From assembly GCF_017742245.1 (NCBI RefSeq), contig NZ_JAGHKO010000003.1, forward strand, positions 122,900-186,899: DNA of 64,000 nucleotides. The letters run 5' to 3'. Position 1 is the first letter of the stretch. Every line of letters begins with the position of its first letter. The notes beneath the pieces were generated by a model. It did no database searches and had not been told where the DNA came from. It worked only from the letters and a program-made list of their open reading frames with translations. Source of the DNA: Niastella soli (GTDB lineage: Bacteria > Bacteroidota > Bacteroidia > Chitinophagales > Chitinophagaceae). This document shows, one piece after another, positions 27,248 through 36,853 of this stretch. The translations under genes were made by a program, and so were the position numbers.

Positions 27248-27464
27248 AAGAACTTTGTTTTTCGAGCTTTGAGATCTTTCTATCGAGCCGGATCACATAC
27301 AGGAACAACCCCACAAGAATAGTTACGGCAACAGCCAGCACAACATAGATCTTGTTTCCTGCGCCCAAACCAGTTGGCGTTTGCGCTACATGAGTGGCAG
27401 AGTCCTGGGCACGGGCCATTAATTGGACAAATAAAACGATCAGGGTTACAATTAGTTGCTTCAT
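27246..27464 (-). CDS. CcmD-like cytochrome c maturation protein
   Basis: This 72-residue protein has an N-terminal signal-like segment (1-19, cleaved near ARAQ), a short linker, a membrane helix (about 39-60, IYVVLAVAVTILVGLFLYVI) and a charged tail (RLDRKISKLEKQSS). Small proteins of this form sit next to CcmC in Bacteroidota and are called CcmD family; CcmD stabilises the haem handling complex CcmC-CcmE. The start is eight bases downstream of the ccmC stop, supporting an operon ccmB-ccmC-ccmD. Confidence 0.7.
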   Translation of the reverse strand: MKQLIVTLIVLFVQLMARAQDSATHVAQTPTGLGAGNKIYVVLAVAVTILVGLFLYVIRLDRKISKLEKQSS

Positions 27465-27472
27465 ACAAAAAA

Positions 27473-28171
27473 TTATGCGGAATGTTTTTTCTCTTCCAGT
27501 AATCGAACACGCAACCTGAGGGTGGATATCCAGGTACCTAAAAGGCTCCAGCCTATTACGGCAGGCCAGAAAACCAGTCGCATAGTAGCGTCGAGACTGC
27601 TGCCACCTAAACCGGGGTTCCCTTCCGTTCCTTTTCCGCCGGGGTGTAACGATTCCGTTAGCCGGGGTAGTATCAGGATCATGGGTATATAAATAAAATA
27701 GGCGAAAATGTTATAAACAGCCGCTACCCGGCTTCTTTTGTCCATATCTGTCATGGAATTGCGCAAAACAAAATAGGCAATGTAAATAAGCAGGGCGATG
27801 GCTGCGCCTGTTTGTTTTGGATCGTTGCTCCAGTATGTTCCCCAGGTGTAGTTGGCCCAAATTGAACCGGTGATGAGGCCCAGGCAACCAAGTACCGTTC
27901 CGGTACGTGCAAATTCTGTGGCGTAAATGTCATAAATGGGATCGGGGTTGCGCAGGTATTTTATGGAGTAAAACAACGAAACAGAGATCAGGACCAGCTG
28001 GCTGAACCACATGGGCACATGAAAGAAGAAATTGCGCATGCTTTCGTACAGGTTGCTGTTGGCATATGCCGTTTCATATGGAAGCGGAATTAAAAGACCC
28101 GCAATAAAAGTATAGAGCAGTAATACAATACTCAATATTTTCCACCATTTCCGGTGTATAAGCGCCTGCAT
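27473..28171 (-). CDS. ccmC: cytochrome c biogenesis protein CcmC/CcsA
   Basis: A 232-residue integral membrane protein with six hydrophobic segments. It carries the tryptophan-rich haem-handling motif GSIWANYTWGTYWSNDPKQTG between two helices, flanked by conserved histidines (FFFHVPMWFSQ, and H in TESLHPGG). It presents haem to the maturation machinery at the periplasmic face of the inner membrane. The upstream ccmB and downstream ccmD genes lie in the same direction. Confidence 0.9.
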   Translation of the reverse strand: MQALIHRKWWKILSIVLLLYTFIAGLLIPLPYETAYANSNLYESMRNFFFHVPMWFSQLVLISVSLFYSIKYLRNPDPIYDIYATEFARTGTVLGCLGLITGSIWANYTWGTYWSNDPKQTGAAIALLIYIAYFVLRNSMTDMDKRSRVAAVYNIFAYFIYIPMILILPRLTESLHPGGKGTEGNPGLGGSSLDATMRLVFWPAVIGWSLLGTWISTLRLRVRLLEEKKHSA

Positions 28172-28337
28172 AACGTCCTGTAGTTTGTTGAGTGATTATT
28201 GGTACCAGAAAGTAAAGAATGACCCAATAATCCAAAATTGGTGGGGCAAAATTAGGGGAAAGAAACTAATTAGGAGGGGGTTTATGGATTACCTGCCTGT
28301 TCTTTGGATGAATTGTTGCTATCGGCTTACCAATTTA

Positions 28338-28379
28338 TTACCGGTTGCCGGTTTCCGGTTCCCGGGACCCGGTAACTGG
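28338..28379 (-). repeat. 7-bp-phased tract abutting the ccmB stop codon
   Basis: Six heptamers on the plus strand (TTACCGG, TTGCCGG, TTTCCGG, TTCCCGG, GACCCGG, TAACTGG) end one base before the ccmB stop codon (28380-28382). The first and fifth/sixth units are also complementary (TTACCGG with CCGGTAA), so the RNA can form a hairpin. This is the cleanest tract in the window. The remainder of the 208-bp ccmB-ccmC gap shows nothing else. Confidence 0.8.
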
Positions 28380-29030
28380 TCAATCTTTCCAGAGAAACGG
28401 AAATAAAATGACTGCCAGAGCAATAACGAGCACATCCAATGCCACCAGCAGCAAAACGATCTGCCAAAGGCCAACCTGGATAATATCTGCAAAAGCGGTA
28501 TTCGACATTTTCATCAGTAACAATACCTGCGGGATAATTAAGGGAAAACCCATAATGGCCATCAGGGCGGCGCCCTGGCGGGCACGGGCGGCAATGGCTG
28601 CCAGAAAGGTAAATACCAGGCTCAGGCTGCAACCGCCCAGGCAAACAAAACCAATAAACCGGATGGGGTTTTGCAAGGGATTACCCATCAGCAATTGAAA
28701 CAGCAGCAGGCTAACCAGGCTCATAATGATCATTAACCCGGCATTGAATAATAGTTTGGAAAGAATGAAATCACGTGCGCCCGCAATGGTATAAAAATAT
28801 AACATGCGACCCTGGCTCTCCTGCAGAAAACTTTTCGCAACTGCATTCACGCAAATAAATAGCTGTATCATCCAGAACAAGCCATTCCATACTTTTTCTT
28901 CGGGCTGGTTCATGGCAAGGTATAAAACAAAGATGGTGGAGGCTATATACAACAGAATACCATAAAAAGTGTATTGTTGTCTGATCTCCAGCAACAGGTC
29001 TTTCTTAATAAGCGCAATTATGTGGTTCAA
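28380..29030 (-). CDS. ccmB: haem exporter protein CcmB
   Basis: A 216-residue protein with six transmembrane segments. The start (IALIKKDLLLEIRQQYTFYGILLYI) and the FLQESQGRMLYFYTIAGARDFILSKLLFN loop match CcmB, the membrane subunit of the ABC transporter that releases haem-bound CcmE. The ATPase CcmA is not encoded in the window. Gap to ccmC is 208 bp, longer than usual within an operon and largely taken up by a repeat tract. Confidence 0.9.
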   Translation of the reverse strand: MNHIIALIKKDLLLEIRQQYTFYGILLYIASTIFVLYLAMNQPEEKVWNGLFWMIQLFICVNAVAKSFLQESQGRMLYFYTIAGARDFILSKLLFNAGLMIIMSLVSLLLFQLLMGNPLQNPIRFIGFVCLGGCSLSLVFTFLAAIAARARQGAALMAIMGFPLIIPQVLLLMKMSNTAFADIIQVGLWQIVLLLVALDVLVIALAVILFPFLWKD

Positions 29031-29086
29031 GGAATTGATAAATGTTTAAGTTATGCGATGCAATATTAACATTCATTTGCAAATTG

Positions 29087-29656
29087 CTAAGGAACTTCAT
29101 AATAACACTTTCTGCACCGTGGTTCATACAAGTCCTTTTCGCCAAGCAATACCTGCGCCGTATCGGCCTTTTTGCGAAAGGAATAATTGGCAATATTGCC
29201 ACATCGTACACAAATGGCGTGCAGCTTGGTAATATAATCGGCTTTGGATAGCAGAAAGGGAATTTGTCCGAACGGTTTACCCGTATAATCCATATCCAGT
29301 CCCGCCACAATGACGCGTATCCCTTTTAAAGCCAGCTGATCACAAACATCAGGTAATTGATCGTCGAAGAATTGCGCTTCGTCAATGCCAATTACATCAG
29401 CTTCACCATGCAATAATAATATGGTTTGTGAGTTATCAATAGGAGTACTCAGAATGGCGTTTTCGTCGTGCGATACAATGTTATGAACATCATAGCGCAC
29501 GTCAATCTTAGGCTTAAAGATTTCTACCCGCAGGTTGGCGATCTTTGCCCGTTTTAGTCTCCGGATCAACTCTTCGGTTTTTCCGGAAAACATAGACCCG
29601 CAAATTACTTCAATACTGCCCCGGCGCTCACCCGATATATTAGGTTCTATAAACAT
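29087..29656 (-). CDS. tdk: thymidine kinase
   Basis: The enzyme has 189 residues and phosphorylates thymidine with ATP (salvage pathway, type II thymidine kinase). The P-loop is [11 protein letters not shown] (residues 20-30). The DEAQFF motif binds magnesium and nucleotide. Four zinc-binding cysteines are visible as CVRC (near residue 148) and CRKC near the C-terminus, and the lasso region is DYTGKPF. It lies 56 bases upstream of ccmB in the same direction, so they may share a transcript. Confidence 0.96.
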   Translation of the reverse strand: MFIEPNISGERRGSIEVICGSMFSGKTEELIRRLKRAKIANLRVEIFKPKIDVRYDVHNIVSHDENAILSTPIDNSQTILLLHGEADVIGIDEAQFFDDQLPDVCDQLALKGIRVIVAGLDMDYTGKPFGQIPFLLSKADYITKLHAICVRCGNIANYSFRKKADTAQVLLGEKDLYEPRCRKCYYEVP

Positions 29657-29749
29657 CTTAACGGAAATAGGTACAATAATTGTTAACTTTATCCATTAGC
29701 TCTAACCATCAATCAATTAACTCTAACCATAAAAAAGTACCCGCTTATT

Positions 29750-30565
29750 ATGGAACGTTTAGCACAACTTATTGGCAAATTAAATGAACAATTTGCACAA
29801 AACGCCGATCCGTTTCAACTATTAGTAACTGCCCAATTAATTGAAACAGAATTGGTACAGATGTCGACGTCCACACACCGAACCGTCAACACGTCAAAAG
29901 TAGCAGTGGTAATGCCTGCGGCTAATGGTCATAGCTACCAGGTTCGTCAAACAGCGGAGGAAAAACCTGCTCCCAAGGTAGTAAATACCCCTGCAGCGGC
30001 TGTGGAACAACCTCCGGTTGAAGTAAAAGCACCTGTTGTGGAAGACACTCCGGTTGTAGTGGAACAAGCGCCACCTGTGGTTGTTACGCCTGCAGTGGTG
30101 AACGGGAACGGCATGAATGGAACTGTGGATAAAAATAATGGTAATGGTCATCACCATGAAGTTCATACTGAAAACGGGTGGAAAATTGATCCATTACGCG
30201 AAGTCCCCACTTTAGCGCATCAACAGGTTGTGAAAGAGCTTAATGAAGTGATGGCAACTCCAACGTCTTCCCTTAATGAAAAGTTAAAAGAAGAAGTGAA
30301 GGAAGTGGCGCATGTATTGAACGATGCACCTGTGCGTGACCTTCGCCGTGCCATTGGTATCAATGACCGCTTCGTTTTTATCAGTGAACTCTTCCGCAAC
30401 GACGAAGTGATGTATGAACGCAGCATAAAAACCATCAACAGTTTTCGCATATTACCCGAAGCCCAGTACTGGATTGAAAGAGAATTAAAAGTAAAACTGG
30501 GTTGGGACGAAAACAAGGAAAGCACCCGCCACTTTTATCAGCTGGTCAAAAGACGGTTCTCCTGA
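29750..30565 (+). CDS. conserved Bacteroidota protein of unknown function
   Basis: The product has 271 residues. The first 45 residues are helical (LAQLIGKLNEQFAQNADPFQLLVTAQLIETEL). A Pro/Val/Ala-rich, low-complexity linker spans about 60-125, with an Asn/Gly/His stretch. The C-terminal domain (about 155-271) has the sequence DLRRAIGINDRFVFISELFRNDEVMYERSIKTIN and ILPEAQYWIERELKVKLGW, which I recognise as a conserved block of unassigned Bacteroidota proteins. No enzyme motif, signal peptide or membrane segment is seen. Its 3' end overlaps the convergent waaA gene by 28 bases. Confidence 0.8.
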   Translation: MERLAQLIGKLNEQFAQNADPFQLLVTAQLIETELVQMSTSTHRTVNTSKVAVVMPAANGHSYQVRQTAEEKPAPKVVNTPAAAVEQPPVEVKAPVVEDTPVVVEQAPPVVVTPAVVNGNGMNGTVDKNNGNGHHHEVHTENGWKIDPLREVPTLAHQQVVKELNEVMATPTSSLNEKLKEEVKEVAHVLNDAPVRDLRRAIGINDRFVFISELFRNDEVMYERSIKTINSFRILPEAQYWIERELKVKLGWDENKESTRHFYQLVKRRFS

Positions 30566-31932
30566 ATGTAAAGTATTATCTTTTCTGTTGCTCCCTTATT
30601 ATTATATACGTAATTACGGGCTGCCTGACAGCTTACCTGGTATTTGCCGGTATCTGTCAGCAGGTCGTTACACGTTTTCTCCAGTTCCAGCGCAGTATTG
30701 ATCACAAAAGCGCCGCCCTGTTGTACCAGCTCCACCGCTTCAATGTATTTTTCGTACACCGGTCCATGTACCACGGGTTTACCATAAACAGCCGCTTCCA
30801 GCACATTGTGTACGCCATCGTCGCCAAAGCCACCACCTATATACGTGATCGTAGCATATTTGTACAGTTTTGAAAGCATGCCAATATTGTCGACGATCAA
30901 CGTATTGGGTACTTGCTTTTCAGAGGGCAATTGACGGTTCCTGGCCACTGGTTTGGGCGAAGGGGAGAAGAGCGCTGGTAGTTTTGAAAACCGGATGCTG
31001 TTTTTAAATAACTTCTCTATTTCCCTCAAATGCTCTTCATTTATTTCATGCGGCGCTATAATGAATTTTATTTCGGGGTGCGTATTGGCATAATGGTCCA
31101 TTTCTTCTTCATCCTCAGGCCAGGTGCTTCCCGCAACAATAACCGGGCTGTCGCCGCAATATTGTTCAATGTGATCAATGGGTTTAAATTGTTCGGCTAT
31201 CTGAACAACCCTGTCGAAGCGGGTGTCACCACTTACACTTACATTTTTGGTAAATCCGATGGTACTCAGTAACTCTTTAGAACGTTCGGTTTGAACAAAC
31301 AGGTGATTAAAGCTCTCCAGCATATACCAGTGCAGGCGGCCATACCATTTAAAGAAAGGCTGGTCGGTCCTGAAAATACCCGATACCAGTAACAGCGGAA
31401 TTTGTTTCTTTTTTAATTCAGTTAAATAATAGAACCAGTATTCGTATTTGATCCAGATTACCAGACTGGGCTGCAGTATGCTGATGAATTTGCGCGCATT
31501 GGCTTTTGAATCCATCGGCAGGTAAAGCACATGATCGGCACCGGAATTGTTCTTCCGCACCTCGTACCCGCTGGGGGAGAAGAAGGTAAGTACTATTTTG
31601 GCAGTGGGGTATTGTTGTTTGATCGATTCCATCACCGGCCGGCCCTGTTCAAATTCGCCCAGGGAAGAACAATGCATCCAGATCAGTTGCTGTGCGTCGC
31701 CTAAAGCCTCGTCCGCCGGAGCCTTGTCGGCGGAGGGCCCGCTGCCGGCTGTCTCGCCCGCCGAAGTCTTTGTGTAGGAGGGCCTTCCGCATGCTGCCGC
31801 AATTTTGTGTAATTCAGCCCAAATGTCTTTCCGGCCATTACGCCATAAACGGGCCTTGGGGTTCCACAGGGAGGTAATACGGATTCCAACAGAGTATAAA
31901 AACAAAAAGATATTATAAATAAACAGGTGCAC
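30538..31932 (-). CDS. waaA: 3-deoxy-D-manno-octulosonic acid transferase
   Basis: This 464-residue GT-B glycosyltransferase adds Kdo to lipid A precursors at the inner membrane. It begins with a membrane anchor (FIYNIFLFLYSVGIRI). HCSSLGEFEQGRP carries the catalytic Glu (about E93). The C-terminal donor-binding domain has AGSTWPEDEE, IIAPHEI and GGGFGDDGVHNVLEAAVYGKPVVHGP. Odd feature: residues about 49-79 (GRPSYTKTSAGE ... ADKAPADEALGD) are an insertion made of two copies of the dispersed 24-bp palindrome, lying in frame ahead of the conserved WMHCSSLGEF. The C-terminal codons overlap the convergent gene by 28 bases. Confidence 0.93.
   Translation of the reverse strand: MHLFIYNIFLFLYSVGIRITSLWNPKARLWRNGRKDIWAELHKIAAACGRPSYTKTSAGETAGSGPSADKAPADEALGDAQQLIWMHCSSLGEFEQGRPVMESIKQQYPTAKIVLTFFSPSGYEVRKNNSGADHVLYLPMDSKANARKFISILQPSLVIWIKYEYWFYYLTELKKKQIPLLLVSGIFRTDQPFFKWYGRLHWYMLESFNHLFVQTERSKELLSTIGFTKNVSVSGDTRFDRVVQIAEQFKPIDHIEQYCGDSPVIVAGSTWPEDEEEMDHYANTHPEIKFIIAPHEINEEHLREIEKLFKNSIRFSKLPALFSPSPKPVARNRQLPSEKQVPNTLIVDNIGMLSKLYKYATITYIGGGFGDDGVHNVLEAAVYGKPVVHGPVYEKYIEAVELVQQGGAFVINTALELEKTCNDLLTDTGKYQVSCQAARNYVYNNKGATEKIILYIQENRLLTS
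31713..31781. repeat. two 24-bp imperfect palindromes inside waaA
   Basis: The copies are at 31713-31736 (starts CCGCCGGAGC, ends TCGGCGGAGG) and 31758-31781 (starts CCGCCGAAGT, ends TGTAGGAGG), separated by 21 bases. Both align without gaps to the copy at 8824-8847. They encode PSADKAPAD and PSYTKTSAG, comparable with PSFAKASEG in the methyltransferase. Confidence 0.7.
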
Positions 31933-32065
31933 GGTGATAATTTGATTTCAGAAAAAACAAATGTCGTTTTTATCGTCAGAATTGTCAAATAGGTAAAAAC
32001 GAGCAGTTTTAAATATGTGTCAACTACAGGAACGAAATTACCCCGGCCCTGATTATACACCACAA

Positions 32066-32073
32066 TAAATTTG
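32066..32073 (+). promoter_or_regulatory. candidate -7 element of the nucleotide-sugar operon
   Basis: TAAATTTG matches TAnnTTTG and would give a leader of about 100 bases before the aminotransferase start. No convincing -33 TTTG is seen. Confidence 0.35.
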
Positions 32074-32181
32074 CATATACTTATGGGATGGGGTTTTTCT
32101 ATAGCCGCTCCTCCTGATAAGCTTGCTCACACCATTTTTTTACTGTACGTTTGTGCCCGTTTTAACAAAACAAGGATAGGT

Positions 32182-33318
32182 ATGCAGCCCATACAAATGG
32201 TTGATTTAAAGCAGCAATACGCAAAAATAAAAACTGAAGTAGATTCAGCGATCCAGGAAGTAATGGACAGTACCTCGTTCATAAACGGAAAAGCTGTGCA
32301 TGACTTTGCTGCCGGATTAAGTAAATATCTGGGGGTTAAGCACGTTATACCTTGTGCCAATGGAACTGATGCCCTGCAGATAGCACTAATGGCATTGGAC
32401 CTGGAACCAGGTGATGAAGTGATCATTCCCTCATTTACTTTTATAGCCACCACCGAAGTTGTGGCCCTTTTACAGTTAAAACCTGTATTTGTAGAAGTAG
32501 ATCCCAAAACATTCTGTATAGATCCCATTGCTATTGAAAGGGCCATAACACCCAAAACAAAAGCAATTATTCCGGTTCACCTATACGGACAGGCAGCCAA
32601 TATGGAAGCCATACTGGAAATCGCCAGCCGTCATAATAATATACCGGTTATTGAAGATAATGCACAGGCTATTGGAGGCGACATTACGCTGAGCAATGGC
32701 ACTGTTAAAAAAACCGGGACCCTGGGTACTATAGGTACCACTTCTTTCTTCCCCTCAAAGAATCTTGGTTGTTATGGAGATGGCGGGGCCATCTTTACCA
32801 ACGATGATACCATTGCTGAGGCGTTGAGAATGATCGCTAATCATGGCGGGGCTAAACGATATTACCACGATCGCGTTGGCTGTAACAGCCGGCTCGACAG
32901 TATACAAGCGGCTGTTCTTAATGTAAAGCTGCCCCGTTTGGATGAATATATTGCTGCCCGCAACAATGCCGCTGCCTTTTACGATAAGGCATTTGCCGGG
33001 CATTCAAAGATCACTGTTCCCAACAGGGCTTCTTATTGCAATCACGTATTTCATCAATATACTCTGTTGCTGGAAGGTGTTGATCGCGATGGGTTGAACC
33101 AGTTCCTGGCCGGGCACAACATTCCTTCAATGATCTATTATCCAGTACCTGCACATCGCCAGAAAATGTTTGAGGCTTTTGGTGGCGCCAAATATGAGTT
33201 ACCAATAACCGACTGGCTCACAGAACGTGTAATATCCTTACCTATGCATACCGAACTGAGTAATGAACAGCTCCAGTTTATTACCAGCAAAGTATTGGAG
33301 TTTATTAATAAACAATAA
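32182..33318 (+). CDS. DegT/DnrJ/EryC1/StrS sugar aminotransferase, WbpE-like
   Basis: This 378-residue PLP enzyme transfers an amino group from glutamate to a keto-sugar nucleotide. The PLP lysine is K193 in SFFPSKNLGCYGDGGA, and D159 in VIEDNAQ contacts the cofactor. The start (MVDLKQQYAKIKTEVDSAI) and CANGTDALQIALMAL are closest to WbpE, which acts on UDP-3-keto-GlcNAcA; the true substrate is not certain. I start at ATG 32182 because AAGGATAGG, an unusually good ribosome-binding site for this group, lies just before it and the upstream 37 codons are not family-like. It is the first gene of a six-gene operon; ugd follows after 36 bases. Confidence 0.88.
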   Translation: MQPIQMVDLKQQYAKIKTEVDSAIQEVMDSTSFINGKAVHDFAAGLSKYLGVKHVIPCANGTDALQIALMALDLEPGDEVIIPSFTFIATTEVVALLQLKPVFVEVDPKTFCIDPIAIERAITPKTKAIIPVHLYGQAANMEAILEIASRHNNIPVIEDNAQAIGGDITLSNGTVKKTGTLGTIGTTSFFPSKNLGCYGDGGAIFTNDDTIAEALRMIANHGGAKRYYHDRVGCNSRLDSIQAAVLNVKLPRLDEYIAARNNAAAFYDKAFAGHSKITVPNRASYCNHVFHQYTLLLEGVDRDGLNQFLAGHNIPSMIYYPVPAHRQKMFEAFGGAKYELPITDWLTERVISLPMHTELSNEQLQFITSKVLEFINKQ

Positions 33319-33354
33319 CAATTAGCGTTAAGGCACCTTTAAAACATCCTCAAA

Positions 33355-34683
33355 ATGAAAATCGCAGTTGTAGGCACTGGCTACGTAGGCTTGGTAACGG
33401 GAACGTGTTTTGCTGAAACAGGTAATGATGTTACTTGCGTAGATATCGACAAAAAAAAGGTTGAAAAATTATCTTCAGGCCAGATCACTATCTATGAACC
33501 TGGACTGGAAAAATTATTTCTTCGTAACGTAAAAGAAGAACGTTTACGTTTTACGACCAGCTTGTCTGAAGGTATTAGAGACGCAGAGATCGTTTTCCTC
33601 GCATTGCCAACACCTCCCGGTGAAGATGGAAGTGCTGATTTGAAATACATTTTGGGTGTTGCCAAAGACCTTGGCGAACTGATGACCGATTATAAAGTAA
33701 TCATTGATAAAAGTACTGTGCCCGTTGGTACAGCTGAAAAGGTATATGCCGCCATTGCAAAAAACTATGTAGGTGATTTTGATGTGGTTTCAAACCCTGA
33801 GTTCTTACGCGAAGGGGTAGCGGTAGAAGACTTTATGAAACCCGACCGGGTGGTTATAGGTGCTGCTACTGAAAGAGCCCGCAAAGTAATGGGCGAACTG
33901 TATGGTCCGTTTGTACGTTCAGGTAACCCTATCATTTTCATGGATGTTCGTTCTGCCGAACTTACTAAATATGCCGCCAATTCTTTCCTGGCTACTAAAA
34001 TATCTTTCATGAACGAAATAGCCCAGTTGTGCGAACGCCTGGGTGCTGATGTTGATATGGTGCGCCGCGGTATTGGCAGCGACGACCGTATTGGAAAACG
34101 TTTCCTGTTCCCGGGTATCGGGTATGGTGGCAGCTGTTTCCCAAAAGATGTACAGGCACTGGTTAAATCATCTAAAGAAGTGGCGTACGATTTCCAGATC
34201 CTGAATGCGGTAATGGATGTGAATGAAAAACAAAAGCTGCATTTGTTGCCCAAGATCAACAAATATTTCAAAGGCAACCTTAAAGGAAAACGCTTTGCCC
34301 TGTGGGGACTGGCGTTCAAGCCAAATACCGACGATATTCGCGAAGCACCCGCTTTATATATTATCGATGAACTGTTGAAAGCAGGTGCTTCTGTATCTGC
34401 CTATGACCCTGAAGCTGTAAATAATGTGCGTGCGTTGTTAGGTGATAAAATTTCATTCACCGAAAACCAATACGATTGCCTGGAAGGCGCCGATGCATTG
34501 ATCATTGCCACTGAGTGGAATGAGTTCCGCACGCCTAATTTCCTGAAGATCGTAACGGCACTTAAAAATAAAGTGATCTTTGACGGACGCAACCTGTTTG
34601 AAACAGATGCCATTAAAGAGTTAGGATTTTATTACGAAAGCGTGGGCCGGGCAGTAGCTGACCCCAATGAAAGTGAAAAATAA
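33355..34683 (+). CDS. ugd: UDP-glucose 6-dehydrogenase
   Basis: A 442-residue NAD-dependent enzyme that oxidises UDP-glucose to UDP-glucuronate. The N-terminal Rossmann motif is [11 protein letters not shown] (residues 6-16), STVPVGT is at 120-126, and the catalytic cysteine is C261 in [10 protein letters not shown]. The [15 protein letters not shown] segment near residue 320 is typical. Its product is the substrate of the next gene, a decarboxylase 14 bases downstream. Confidence 0.95.
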   Translation: MKIAVVGTGYVGLVTGTCFAETGNDVTCVDIDKKKVEKLSSGQITIYEPGLEKLFLRNVKEERLRFTTSLSEGIRDAEIVFLALPTPPGEDGSADLKYILGVAKDLGELMTDYKVIIDKSTVPVGTAEKVYAAIAKNYVGDFDVVSNPEFLREGVAVEDFMKPDRVVIGAATERARKVMGELYGPFVRSGNPIIFMDVRSAELTKYAANSFLATKISFMNEIAQLCERLGADVDMVRRGIGSDDRIGKRFLFPGIGYGGSCFPKDVQALVKSSKEVAYDFQILNAVMDVNEKQKLHLLPKINKYFKGNLKGKRFALWGLAFKPNTDDIREAPALYIIDELLKAGASVSAYDPEAVNNVRALLGDKISFTENQYDCLEGADALIIATEWNEFRTPNFLKIVTALKNKVIFDGRNLFETDAIKELGFYYESVGRAVADPNESEK

Positions 34684-34697
34684 TTAAACCTTTTCCC

Positions 34698-35681
34698 ATG
34701 TCAAGAAAGAGAGTACTTATCACCGGAGCTGCCGGTTTTTTGGGGTCACACTTATGCGACCGGTTTATTAAAGAAGGTTTCCATGTTATTGGGATGGATA
34801 ATCTGATCACCGGCGACCTTCGCAATATTGAGCATTTATTCAAGCTGGAACAGTTTGAGTTCTATCATCACGATGTATCGAAATTCATTCATGTTCCCGG
34901 CGAACTGCATTATATATTACATTTTGCTTCACCTGCCAGTCCCATTGACTATCTGAAAATACCTATTCAGACATTGAAAGTGGGATCACTGGGGACCCAT
35001 AACTGCCTGGGCCTTGCCAAAGCAAAAGGTGCCCGTATACTGGTGGCTTCTACTTCAGAAATTTATGGTGATCCATTGGTGCATCCGCAAAATGAAGAAT
35101 ATTGGGGTAACGTAAACCCTGTAGGTCCTCGTGGTGTGTACGATGAGGCCAAGCGTTTTCAGGAAGCCATGACCATGGCCTACCATACATTCCATGGCGT
35201 GGAAACCCGCATTGTGCGTATCTTCAATACGTACGGTCCCCGGATGCGTTTGAACGACGGACGAGCCCTGCCCGCATTTATTGGCCAGGCGTTACGCGGA
35301 GAAGACCTGACCGTATTTGGCGATGGGTCACAAACCCGTAGCTTTTGCTTTGTAGACGATCTTATTGAAGGAATATACCGGTTGTTAATGAGCGATTATC
35401 ATCAACCTGTTAACGTTGGTAATCCTGATGAAATATCACTGAAAGAATTTGCCGAAGAGATCATTGCCCTTACAGGGACAACTCAAAAAATTGTGCATAA
35501 ACCACTTCCGGTTGATGATCCCAAACAACGGCAGCCAGATATTACCCGGGCAAAAGAGATACTGGGTTGGACACCTAAAGTAAGCCGTAGAGAAGGTTTG
35601 AAGGTAACCTACGAGTATTTTAAATCATTGCCAAAGGATGAATGGTTTAAACAGCCCAAAGAATTTGTAGCCAAAGCTTAA
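34698..35681 (+). CDS. UDP-glucuronate decarboxylase (UDP-xylose synthase)
   Basis: The product has 327 residues and is an extended short-chain dehydrogenase. NAD motif [10 protein letters not shown] (10-19), catalytic Y148 and K152 (YDEAKR), and the E121 of [31 protein letters not shown] is the UXS signature. It converts UDP-glucuronate to UDP-xylose with release of CO2. The coupling with ugd directly upstream supports a UDP-xylose branch feeding a surface polysaccharide. Confidence 0.93.
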   Translation: MSRKRVLITGAAGFLGSHLCDRFIKEGFHVIGMDNLITGDLRNIEHLFKLEQFEFYHHDVSKFIHVPGELHYILHFASPASPIDYLKIPIQTLKVGSLGTHNCLGLAKAKGARILVASTSEIYGDPLVHPQNEEYWGNVNPVGPRGVYDEAKRFQEAMTMAYHTFHGVETRIVRIFNTYGPRMRLNDGRALPAFIGQALRGEDLTVFGDGSQTRSFCFVDDLIEGIYRLLMSDYHQPVNVGNPDEISLKEFAEEIIALTGTTQKIVHKPLPVDDPKQRQPDITRAKEILGWTPKVSRREGLKVTYEYFKSLPKDEWFKQPKEFVAKA

Positions 35682-35745
35682 AGAAAAAATACCGTACGCT
35701 TGATGGCCGAAAGGACGTTAAGCGTACCTCTTTAATTAATATACT

Positions 35746-36819
35746 ATGAGCACCTTTTCAAAAACCATCATGATCACTGGTGGCGCCGGTTTTATTGGTT
35801 CGCATGTGGTGCGGTTGTTTGTAAGTAAATACCCTGAGTATTTAGTTGTGAATGCAGATGCACTTACCTATGCCGGTAACCTGGAGAATTTGAAAGATGT
35901 GGAGCATGCTCCCAATTATAAATTCGAAAGAGCAGATATTACCGATGCTGCCAGCATTGAAGCCCTGTTCGATAAATATGCATTTGATGCCGTGATCCAT
36001 CTGGCGGCAGAAAGCCATGTTGACCGGTCGATCCTCGATCCGCTGGCTTTTGTAAAAACAAATGTACTGGGTACTGCTACCTTGCTTAATACCTCCCGCA
36101 AATATTGGGCGCAATCACCTGCTAAAATGGAAGGGAAACGTTTCATGCACGTTTCAACCGACGAAGTATACGGTTCCCTGGGCCACGAAGGTTTTTTCAC
36201 TGAAGAAACAGCATACGATCCCCGCTCACCTTATTCCGCTTCAAAAGCATCATCAGACCACTTTGTAATGGCCTGGTACCATACATACGGTTTACCGGTG
36301 GTAATGAGCAACTGTAGCAACAACTACGGTTCTTACCATTTCCCCGAGAAGCTTATTCCGTTAATGATCAACAACATCAGGAATAACAAACCATTGCCAG
36401 TATACGGCAAAGGTGAAAATGTTCGTGACTGGTTATTTGTTGAGGACCACGCCCGCGCCATCGATGTGATTTTCCATAAAGGAAAAACCGGTGATAAGTA
36501 TAATGTGGGTGGTTTTAACGAATGGAAGAATCTAGACATCGTTCATTTGTTGTGCAAGGTCATGGATTCCAAACTGGGCCGTCCTGCAGGAACCTCTGCC
36601 AAACTGATCACCTTTGTAACGGACAGGCCGGGTCATGATATGCGGTACGCCATTGATGCAACAAAGCTGAATAAAGAACTGGGTTGGACACCATCCCTGC
36701 AGTTTGAAGAAGGTCTGGAAAAAACAGTTGACTGGTACCTTCAAAACGAAGATTGGATAAAGCATGTAACTTCGGGCGATTATCAGCATTATTATGAAGA
36801 GCAATATGCAAAGAGATAA
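35746..36819 (+). CDS. rfbB: dTDP-glucose 4,6-dehydratase
   Basis: A 357-residue extended SDR enzyme. NAD motif TGGAGFIGSHV (11-21); catalytic D139-E140 (STDEVYG) and Y163-x-x-x-K167 (YSASK); HLAAESHVDRSI and NNYGSYHFPEKLIPL are diagnostic. It makes dTDP-4-keto-6-deoxyglucose, the entry to dTDP-L-rhamnose. It is followed by rfbC and rfbD. rfbA, which makes dTDP-glucose, is absent from this window and must lie elsewhere. Confidence 0.95.
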   Translation: MSTFSKTIMITGGAGFIGSHVVRLFVSKYPEYLVVNADALTYAGNLENLKDVEHAPNYKFERADITDAASIEALFDKYAFDAVIHLAAESHVDRSILDPLAFVKTNVLGTATLLNTSRKYWAQSPAKMEGKRFMHVSTDEVYGSLGHEGFFTEETAYDPRSPYSASKASSDHFVMAWYHTYGLPVVMSNCSNNYGSYHFPEKLIPLMINNIRNNKPLPVYGKGENVRDWLFVEDHARAIDVIFHKGKTGDKYNVGGFNEWKNLDIVHLLCKVMDSKLGRPAGTSAKLITFVTDRPGHDMRYAIDATKLNKELGWTPSLQFEEGLEKTVDWYLQNEDWIKHVTSGDYQHYYEEQYAKR

Positions 36820-36853
36820 TGCAATAACGATAATTTAAAATCTGCAATATCTA

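Noticed and set aside
32071..32181. Upstream start of the sugar aminotransferase
   Set aside because: The 37 added residues are not family-like and the internal ATG has a good AAGGA site before it.
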